From assembly GCA_963788965.1 (NCBI GenBank), contig CAWBIK010000007.1, positions 1 to 64,000 of the forward strand: a stretch of 64,000 nucleotides of DNA, given 5' to 3'. This document shows positions 55,388 to 64,000 of this stretch, one piece after another. The notes under the pieces are model-generated. The model saw only the letters and a program-made list of their open reading frames with translations. It was not told the origin of the DNA and ran no database searches. Within the stretch, counting starts at the first letter, position 1. Each line of letters starts with the position of its first letter. The DNA is from QHXQ01 sp963788965. GTDB taxonomy: Bacteria; Acidobacteriota; Blastocatellia; Pyrinomonadales; Pyrinomonadaceae. A program made the position numbers and the translations under genes.

Positions 55388-57105
55388 ATGTTGCGATCAA
55401 CTCATGTGTGCCGCCGCGCGCTCATAGACTTGCTACTCGTCGCCGCCTGCACGCTCGCGCTGGCGCACACCGCGCCGGCCCAAACGCCTGCGCCCGACAA
55501 CGCGACCACGGCGGGCACGATTGCCGGCCGCGTCACGTCGGACGGGCACGGATTGGCCGGCGCACTCGTCGCGTTGCTGCCGACCGAGTTCACGCGCGAA
55601 GCGCGACCCGCAGCTAAGACTAAGACCGACGCGGACGGTCGTTATCGTCTGACCAACGTGCCGCCCGGCAGTTATTCTTTGAGCGTGACCGCGCCCGCTT
55701 ACATCAGCGCGGACACGACCCCCAACACGGCGCGGCAGGGGCGCTTGCTCAACGTCGCGGCGGGCGACCGGCTCGAAGGCTTGGACTTCACGCTCACGCG
55801 CGGCGGCGTCATCACGGGCCGCATCGCCGACGCCGAAGGCAAGCCCATCGTCGAAGCGTCGGTACGCCTCATGCCCGTGGACGAAGCTGACACACGCAAC
55901 TCGCAGTTCAACGCGCGGCTTTCGCCTTACACGTTTCAGACCGACGACCGTGGCATCTATCGCCTCTTCGGTCTGCCCGCCGGGCGCTACTACGTCTATG
56001 TCGGCGAGTCGCCGGGCGACAACTTGGTGCGTATGAACGGCGGCAGCACTTACTACCCGCGCACGTTCTACGGCGACACAAGCGAGATGACCGAAGCCAA
56101 GCCCGTCGAAATTTTGAGCGGCGCGGAAGCAAGCGGCGTTGACATCACAGTCAGTAAACCCGAACGCACATACGATGTGACCGGGCGCATCGTGGACGAA
56201 GCGGGCCGCCCGTCTCCGGCGCGAGCCTCGTCTGTAGTCCGCTGAACGCGCAGGGACGTTATCTGGGCGGCTACGTCGGCACGCCTGATCGCACGAACGA
56301 GCGCGGCGAATTTAAGTTGAAGAATCTGCGCCCCGGCCGCTACGCCGCTTACGCGGCCGAGGGGGCAGCGTTCACCGGGGAACAGGGCGCGTTTTATAGC
56401 GACACTGTCAACTTCGAGATCGCCGCGCAAGATGTCGGCGGGCTTGAGATCAAACTCATGCGCGGCGCAACCTTGAGCGGCACAGTGGTCATTGAAGGCC
56501 CGGCCACGCAGACCGCGCGGGTGCGACTCGCAGACCTGCGTGTGGCGGCAAACACGATCCGCACGACGGCCGAACTTGTGCCGCCACTCGCGCAGCAAGC
56601 ACGCGTCAACGCGGACGGCAGCTTTCTGCTCACAGGCTTGCGGCCGGGTCAACTCGGTCTGTTCCTCGGCTATCCCGTCCCGAAAGGTCTGACGCTCATG
56701 CGCGTGGAGCGCGGCGGCGTCGTGCAACCGCGCGGGCTGCCGATTGCAGCCGGTGAACAAGTGACGGGCGTGCGCGTGCTCGTCGCTTACGGCGCGGGTG
56801 TGATTCGTGGGCAAGTGCAGTTCCCGAACGGCGCACCGCCCGCAGGTCAACGCGTCATGGTCCTCGCGCGGCGCACGGGCGACACCGCCGGCCCGTCCGG
56901 CATGTCTGCACAGGTGGATGAACTCGGCCGCTTCATCATGGACAACTTGCCGGCGGGCGAATACGAGTTGACGATGTTCAATACCTTTACAGGCCCGCCC
57001 AAGCCGGGACAGCGGCGCACGCCCGCCGACCGCAGGCTCGTCAACGTGCCCGATAGCGGCGAAGTACAGGTCATGCTCGTCTTCAACCAAACCCAGCCGC
57101 AGTAG
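55388..57105 (+). CDS. Exported carboxypeptidase-regulatory-like domain protein (frameshift near 56208)
   Basis: A signal peptide (DLLLVAACTLALAHTAPAQ) precedes tandem carboxypeptidase-regulatory-like beta-sandwich domains, seen as repeats of the pattern G.I.GRV..., D..GRYRLTNVPPGSYSLSV, and FSVTGRIVDEAGRP-type openings (here YDVTGRIVDEAG). The frame is lost at RPSPARA. The other frame supplies ASLVCSPLNAQGRYLGGYVG, then NERGEFKLKNLRPGRYAAYA and onward. One missing C near 56205-56212 explains it; about 572 aa. This domain is hugely expanded in Acidobacteria, often at the N-terminus of TonB receptors; here no barrel follows. Probably a cell-surface protein. Confidence 0.88.
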
Positions 57106-57136
57106 CGCACGCGACCGCAGCCGCACAACAACCATC

Positions 57137-58898
57137 ATGCCGCGATCTCAGTCACACATAACGCGCTTGCTTCGTTCTGCGCTTAGCACGTGCGCGCTCT
57201 TGCTGTGTGCCTTGTGCGCACAAGCACAGACGGGCGGCTCGATCACCGGGCGCGTCATAGACGACGCGGGGCAGCCCATCGTTAACGCACAAGTTTTTAT
57301 CTCGACCCCGCCACGCAGCGCGCGGACGATGAGCGATCCGGAAGGCAAGTTCAGCTTCGACAATCTGGCGCGCGGCGCTTATGCCGTCAGTGCGAACGCG
57401 CCCGGCTATTTCGACCCGACGACGCTTGAGTCCGAGCGCAACGAGCGCACTTACTACCGGCCCGGCGACAGCGTCACGATCAGACTGAGCAAAGGCGGCG
57501 TCATCGCCGGACGCGTGCGCGACGCGGGCGGCGAGCCAATTATCGCCGTGCGCGTCCAAGCCATCCGCGTGCGCGCGCTCGACAAACAACAGCCCAACAG
57601 CTACACGTCGCCGAACGGGCGCGTCTATGAACGCACGACCGATGATCGCGGCGTCTATCGCTTCTACGGTCTGCTGCCCGGCGTCTATCTTGTCGCCGCA
57701 GGCGGCAACGGCCTCAACAGCTTCGGTCCGCGCCCGTCCCCTTATGACGACGACGTGCAGACCTTCTATCCCGCGACCACACGCGACGGCGCAAGCGAAC
57801 TGGTCCTACACGAAGGCCAAGAACTGCCCGACGTTGACATACGTTATCGCGGCGAGCCGGGCCACGCCATCAGCGGCCGGGTCGAGAACGCGGGCAATAC
57901 ACCCGTCGCACTCACAATCATCCCGGCCGGTTTCAACTACGTGGCGAGCAATCGCTTTCTATCTGACCGCGCGAATAGCAACTTCTTCATCTTCGAGGGT
58001 CTGGCCGACGGCGAGTACGATCTCGTCGCCGAGCAATACACAACCGGCGCGACATCTGCGCGCACAGCGGCCGCGAGTCAACGCGTCAGCGTGCGCGGCG
58101 CGGACCTGACCGGCCTCAAGCTCACACTCGCGCCGCTCGCCGCCGTCACGGGGCGCGTCGTGCTTGAAGCCGCGCCACAGCCCGCGCCGTGGAAAGAGCA
58201 ATGTCAAAGCAAGCTCGACGCCACGATGGGCGAGACGCTCATCAACGCGCGCCGCGAACCTGAGGCGCGCACCACTAACCCGCACACCGGCGGCGTGCGT
58301 CTGACTTGGCGCTGCGCCCGACGACAAAGGCGAGTTTGCCTTGCGCGGTCTAACAAGCGGTCGCTTCCGTTTCAGCGTGCGCCCGCCCGGCCCCGACTGG
58401 TACGTGCGCGCCGCCATGCTTGCTCCCACGCCCGCACCCGGCAGCAGGCGTGCGCCCACCACGCCCACGCGCGCCGCCGACACGAACCCGCTCGTTGATG
58501 GACTGACGCTCGCCCCCGGCGCGCAGGTCAACGATCTGACTATCACACTCACACCGGGCGCGGCCGAACTAGGCGGCCACGTCACGACCGCGAGCGCAGG
58601 CGCAACGCTGCCCGCGCTGCAAGTCTTCCTCGTCCCCGTCGAGCGCGAGCGCGCCGACGAAGTACTGCGCTACGCCGTCACACGCGCCCGCATCGACGCC
58701 ACGTTTGCTTTCACACAACTCGCGCCCGGCCGCTATCACCTACTGGCCGAGCGCACGCCCGACGGCGAGGCTGTGCCGCCAACCTTCGACGCGCCGATGC
58801 GTGCCCGCCTGCGCCGCGCCGCCGAGACGCAAAAGCACCTAGTCGAGTTGAAGCCCTGTCAACGCGTTGACGACTTCACATTCAACTTCATACCGTGA
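57137..58898 (+). CDS. Second exported carboxypeptidase-regulatory-like domain protein (frameshift near 58310)
   Basis: A paralogue of the previous gene, 31 bases downstream. A signal peptide (LLRSALSTCALLLCALCAQA) is followed by repeated units: GSITGRVIDDAGQPIVNAQV, SDPEGKFSFDNLARGAYAVS, GGVIAGRVRDAGGEPIIAVR, TTDDRGVYRFYGLLPGVYLV. The frame fails at LTWRCARRQRR. The other frame supplies APDDKGEFALRGLTSGRFRF and the last domain (FAFTQLAPGRYHLLAERTPD). Total about 586 aa. One indel near 58305-58315 accounts for it. Confidence 0.88.
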
Positions 58899-58901
58899 AC
58901 G

Positions 58902-58971
58902 CAGAATGATGAATGATGAATGACAAACAAGCTATTTGCTATTCATCATTCATCATTCTTCGTTCATCATT
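58902..58971. repeat. 7-nt-period inverted repeat between convergent genes, ATTCATC type (R15)
   Basis: The right arm reads ATTCATC, ATTCATC, ATTCTTC, GTTCATC, ATT. The left arm is CAGAATGATGAATGATGAAT, continuing GAC. It lies between convergent stop codons. Confidence 0.9.
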
Positions 58972-58975
58972 TGCT

Positions 58976-60202
58976 TTACGGATGTGGTGCGGGCGGCGCG
59001 GCGGTCATCGTCGCGTGATGCACGTCGGGCAGGAAGTAGAAGAGGATCGCCAAGATCGCATAGACCGAGAGCAGTTGCACGCCCTCGATCCAGTTGCTTT
59101 CGCCGTCGCTGCTGATCTGTTCGACGATGAAGACCGAGGCGACGACCGCGACGATCTCAGGGATGGTGAACTCAAGATTCATCGGCGCGCCGAACAGGTA
59201 TGAGGCGAACACAAGCACCGGCGCGACGAACAGCGCGATCTGCAAGCTTGAGCCGAGCGCGATCCCCAAGCTCAAGTCCATCTTGTTGCGCAATGCCATC
59301 AAGATCGCCGACGAGTGTTCGGCCGCGTTGCCGATGATGGCGACCACGATGACGCCGACGAAAACTTCCGTCAGCCCCAACGTCTCGCGCGCGCCCTCGA
59401 CCGCGCCCACCAGAAACTCCGAGATGAGCGCCACGAACGCCGTCGCAATGGACAGGACGAGCGCCGACTTGCCCTTCGACCAGTGCGCCCCTTCTTCTTG
59501 GGCCGCCAGCGCCAACTCATGCCCCACTTCGCACGCCGCGCCCTGTTCCATCTTGCCGACGAACAACTCCTTGTGCGTTACCAGCGAGAAGACGAGCGTG
59601 GCGATGTAAGTGAGAAAGAGCACGACGGCGATGGCGAGCGATAGGCTTTGTTCCTTCGCGGGCGTCCAGCCGCCGGCGGCGACCGAGACGCGCGCCGCTG
59701 CTTGATGAAAGATCGTCGGGATGATGAGCGCGATGGCCGCGAGCGTCAACGCCGTCGCCGTGATCCCCGCCGCCATGCGGTTAAACTCCTGCTGTCGAAA
59801 CTTCAAGCCGCCGGCCAAGAGCGACGCGCCCAGTACGAGCAGCACGTTGCCGATGATCGAGCCGGTGATCGAAGCTTTGACGACGCCCTCCAACCCTTTC
59901 GATAACGCGAACAGAGCGATGATCAACTCGGCGGCGTTGCCGAACGTGGCGTTCAACAATCCGCCGACGCCCTGCCCCATATGTTCGGCCAGATGTTCCG
60001 TTGCGCGTCCCATCCAACCCGCCAGCGGGATGATCGCCAGCCCCGACACGATGAACAGCGCCGTCTGATTCTCAAGACTCGGCACGAAGCGCAACACAAT
60101 GGCGATGGGCACGAAGACAAGCAGCCAGTTCAAGCTCGGCTTGAGCCACGAGCGGCGCGCGGGCCGCGGTGCAGGCGCAGCGTCAGTTGCAGATGTCGGC
60201 AT
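58976..60202 (-). CDS. Calcium/proton exchanger (CaCA family, CAX type)
   Basis: An antiporter with about eleven spans that would export Ca2+ in exchange for H+. Two inverted halves each hold an alpha repeat: FGNAAELIIALFALSKGLEG (about residue 88) and IGNAAEHSSAILMALRNKMD, then LSLGIALGSSLQIALFVAPV. The acidic residues of GNAAE form the ion site. Length (408 aa) is normal for CAX. The start ATG follows the divergent region with repeat R16. Confidence 0.95.
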   Translation of the reverse strand: MPTSATDAAPAPRPARRSWLKPSLNWLLVFVPIAIVLRFVPSLENQTALFIVSGLAIIPLAGWMGRATEHLAEHMGQGVGGLLNATFGNAAELIIALFALSKGLEGVVKASITGSIIGNVLLVLGASLLAGGLKFRQQEFNRMAAGITATALTLAAIALIIPTIFHQAAARVSVAAGGWTPAKEQSLSLAIAVVLFLTYIATLVFSLVTHKELFVGKMEQGAACEVGHELALAAQEEGAHWSKGKSALVLSIATAFVALISEFLVGAVEGARETLGLTEVFVGVIVVAIIGNAAEHSSAILMALRNKMDLSLGIALGSSLQIALFVAPVLVFASYLFGAPMNLEFTIPEIVAVVASVFIVEQISSDGESNWIEGVQLLSVYAILAILFYFLPDVHHATMTAAPPAPHP

Positions 60203-60218
60203 AGCATCTATTTACCAT

Positions 60219-60316
60219 GAAAAGGGCGCGAATCGTGAATCTTAAATCGTAAATCGATAAGAACTGGTCTTGATCTATTCACGATTTAAGATTCACGGTT
60301 CACGATCTTTTCGTCC
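60219..60316. repeat. 7-nt-period inverted repeat in a divergent promoter region, ATTCACG type (R16)
   Basis: The left arm GAAAAGGGCGCGAATCGTGA, then ATCTTAAATCGTAAATCGAT, faces ATCTATTCACGATTTAAG, then ATTCACGGTTCACGATCTTTTC. It lies between the divergent exchanger and isochorismatase-like genes, so here it is upstream of both. Confidence 0.9.
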
Positions 60317-60370
60317 GCGCTTTCCGCCCCGCGCGACGTGTGCTTAAATGTTCCGTGGATGCAACAGACC

Positions 60371-60952
60371 ATGCGACATGAACACACGCTCGATGCAACG
60401 CGCGCCGCGCTCGTCGTCATCGACATGCAGGAAAGCTTTCGTCACCACATCGCGGACTTCGCCGAGACGGCGGCGCGCATTGCGCTCGTCACCCACGCGG
60501 CGCAGTTATTGCACGTGCCCGTCGTCGTCACCGAGCAGTACCCGAAAGGCTTAGGGCCAACGGCCGCAGAGATACGCGCCGTGTTGCCCGCAAGCGTCGT
60601 GCCGATTGAGAAGACCGCCTTCAGTTCGTGCGGCGCGCAAGAGTTCTGCGCGCGGCTCGACGAGGCCGGCGCGCGGCAAGTGCTGGTGTGCGGCATCGAA
60701 GCGCACATCTGCGTCAACCAGACCACACACGATCTCCTCGCGCGCGGCTTCCAAGTGCATCTCTTAACCGACTGCATCACCTCCCGCACCGCGCACAACA
60801 GACAAACCGGCCTCGAAAAGATGCAGGCGAGCGGCGCGCTCCCCTCGTCAATCGAACTGGCCCTCTTTGAACTCCTGCGCGACGCGCGGCACGAACAGTT
60901 CAAGGCCGATACAGAAATTGATCAAGTAGGATCGTGCATCGTTCGATCGTGA
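60371..60952 (+). CDS. Isochorismatase-family hydrolase
   Basis: A cysteine hydrolase of the isochorismatase-like fold. The catalytic triad is seen as Asp in ALVVIDMQESF, Lys in EKTAFSSC and Cys in GIEAHICVNQTTHDLLARGF, the last being the nucleophile (reading AHICV, as in many hydrolases). LTDCITSRTAHNRQTGLEKM follows. The shape fits nicotinamidase/N-carbamoyl-type relatives, but the substrate is not determined. Starts at 60338, 60359 and 60371 are possible; 60371 is closest to the conserved part. The last residues (QVGSCIVRS) come from repeat R17. Confidence 0.9.
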   Translation: MRHEHTLDATRAALVVIDMQESFRHHIADFAETAARIALVTHAAQLLHVPVVVTEQYPKGLGPTAAEIRAVLPASVVPIEKTAFSSCGAQEFCARLDEAGARQVLVCGIEAHICVNQTTHDLLARGFQVHLLTDCITSRTAHNRQTGLEKMQASGALPSSIELALFELLRDARHEQFKADTEIDQVGSCIVRS

Positions 60953-61007
60953 ATAGTTAACACTGATTCCAGCTATCCGCGATTGACGATTGACGATTCA
61001 CGAGCTT
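60928..61007. repeat. 7-nt-period inverted repeat, GATTGAC type (R17)
   Basis: The left arm AGGATCGTGCATCGTTCGAT (continuing CGTGAATAGTT) faces AGCTATCCGCGATTGACGAT (continuing TGACGATTCACGAGCTT). It overlaps the 3' end of the hydrolase gene and ends at the start of uvrD. Confidence 0.82.
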
Positions 61008-63397
<2,390 letters not shown>

Positions 63398-63611
63398 ACC
63401 CACCCGCGCTTCGTTTGACAGCAACTCCGACGCGGGCCATGATGCAAGTGCCCGCCGCATACCTCGTCTCAATAGCCATGCTTTCTTTAACTGCCGACCG
63501 GCTATCGCTTACTGCCCGCTGCTTTTTCCTGTCATAATGTTTTGCGAACAGACGGAGCGCCGCGTGCGTTTCTGTCGTAGCGTTAACGTCTCGGATGAAG
63601 GAACCCCCGCT
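63398..63611. repeat. Intergenic stretch with single-arm heptamer run, ACTGCCG type (R18)
   Basis: About 63490-63528 reads ACTGCCG, ACCGGCT, ATCGCTT, ACTGCCC, GCTGCTT, a half element of the R1 word family. A possible -10 (TCATAATG near 63533) precedes the last gene. Nothing else is seen. Confidence 0.5.
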
Positions 63612-64000
63612 ATGAAGTTACCCGCAAGTTTATGGCGTGCGCTGGCGCTGATCGTCACGCTGGGTCGCCGCGCCAAGTTTTGCCCAGACGCCCGTGGTCG
63701 CGGTCACGCAGAGAAGTCCTGCGCCGCCCGCCGCACCCGCCGCACCGCTGAAGCAGAGTCCGAGTGCCACGCCTGTCGCCTTCGATACGCTGCTCGCGAG
63801 CCACTCCCTATGCGATCTATGGTGAGGTGCGCGGGGTGGGGCGTTATGTCAACTCGAAAGAGATTACCGATTCGATCGCGCCGTTGGGGCCGCCCGCGAG
63901 TGGTGCGCCGCCGGAGTTGCTCGACCTGTTCAGTTTCCTGCGCGCACACGCCGAGGCGTTGACCACGGCGCGCGTCATGGTCGCGGGCATGCCCGTGCGC
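63612..64000 (+). CDS. Exported protein, cut off by the window end (two frameshifts)
   Basis: The ATG at 63612 opens a signal peptide (KLPASLWRALALIVTLG). With two small shifts (near 63670-63690 and 63808) the rest reads FAQTPVVAVTQRSPAPPAAP, then SATPVAFDTLLASHS, YAIYGEVRGVGRYVNSKEIT, DSIAPLGPPASGAPPELLDL and FSFLRAHAEALTTARVMVAG, to the window edge. No family recognised. The real protein continues beyond 64000. Confidence 0.6.

Overview
This is a GC-rich bacterial chromosome segment that reads most like Acidobacteriota, probably class Blastocatellia. That placement is an inference from gene content, not from a marker gene: carboxypeptidase-regulatory-like proteins, a lineage-type HTH regulator, MglA/roadblock proteins, a BMC locus with three EutN-type shell proteins, and a divergent Hfq-like protein. 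No rRNA, tRNA, insertion sequence, prophage or CRISPR array was recognised.

Layout. (1) 0-1 kb: a sugar-binding lipoprotein. (2) 1-21.5 kb, minus strand: a long division and cell wall (dcw) cluster, read mraZ-rsmH-ftsL-ftsI-murF-mraY-murD-ftsW-murG-murC-murB-ftsQ-ftsA-ftsZ, then an Hfq-like gene, pdxA and a GspG-like exported protein. murE and ddl are absent from their usual places. A three-box MraZ operator lies upstream of mraZ. (3) 21.8-25.2 kb, plus strand: ZIP transporter, TPM protein, nucleotidyltransferase, LemA. (4) 25.5-28.2 kb, minus strand: a compact microcompartment operon (class II aldolase, BMC-H, three EutN/BMC-P, a Cys-rich conserved protein), followed by a TonB-like gene and rex. 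(5) 29.6-34.2 kb: ruvA, ruvB, a BrkB-like membrane protein, queA and a GNAT. (6) 34.3-36.8 kb, minus strand: a zinc-ribbon/ankyrin protein, MglA and MglB. (7) 37.2-44.9 kb: a TPR protein, yvcK, glmU, glmS, a glycine-zipper protein and a coiled-coil protein. The UDP-GlcNAc genes feed the wall genes of region 2. (8) 44.9-50.3 kb, accessory: a broken HTH gene, a DUF4062-NACHT-HEAT STAND protein (defence-like) and lineage-specific hypotheticals. (9) 50.6-64 kb: an exported protein with a secreted alpha/beta hydrolase, HicAB, a Ser/Thr kinase, two carboxypeptidase-regulatory-like proteins, a Ca2+/H+ exchanger, an isochorismatase-like hydrolase, a UvrD/PcrA helicase and a truncated exported protein.

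Two patterns run through the window. First, the intergenic DNA is full of 7-nt-period (sometimes 8-nt) repeats. Most are folded as inverted repeats of 50-130 bp, about 17 of them with several different unit sequences. There are also three longer arrays with a strict 21-nt (3 x 7) period. They sit inside operons, between convergent genes and in a divergent promoter region, and sometimes supply the last codons of genes. I regard these repeats as the most unusual feature here. Second, many conserved genes (pdxA, ftsI, ruvA, glmS, BMC-H and others) carry single-base frameshifts while motifs on both sides stay intact. uvrD has many. This looks like assembly or sequencing error rather than decay, so those genes are given as one feature spanning both frames.
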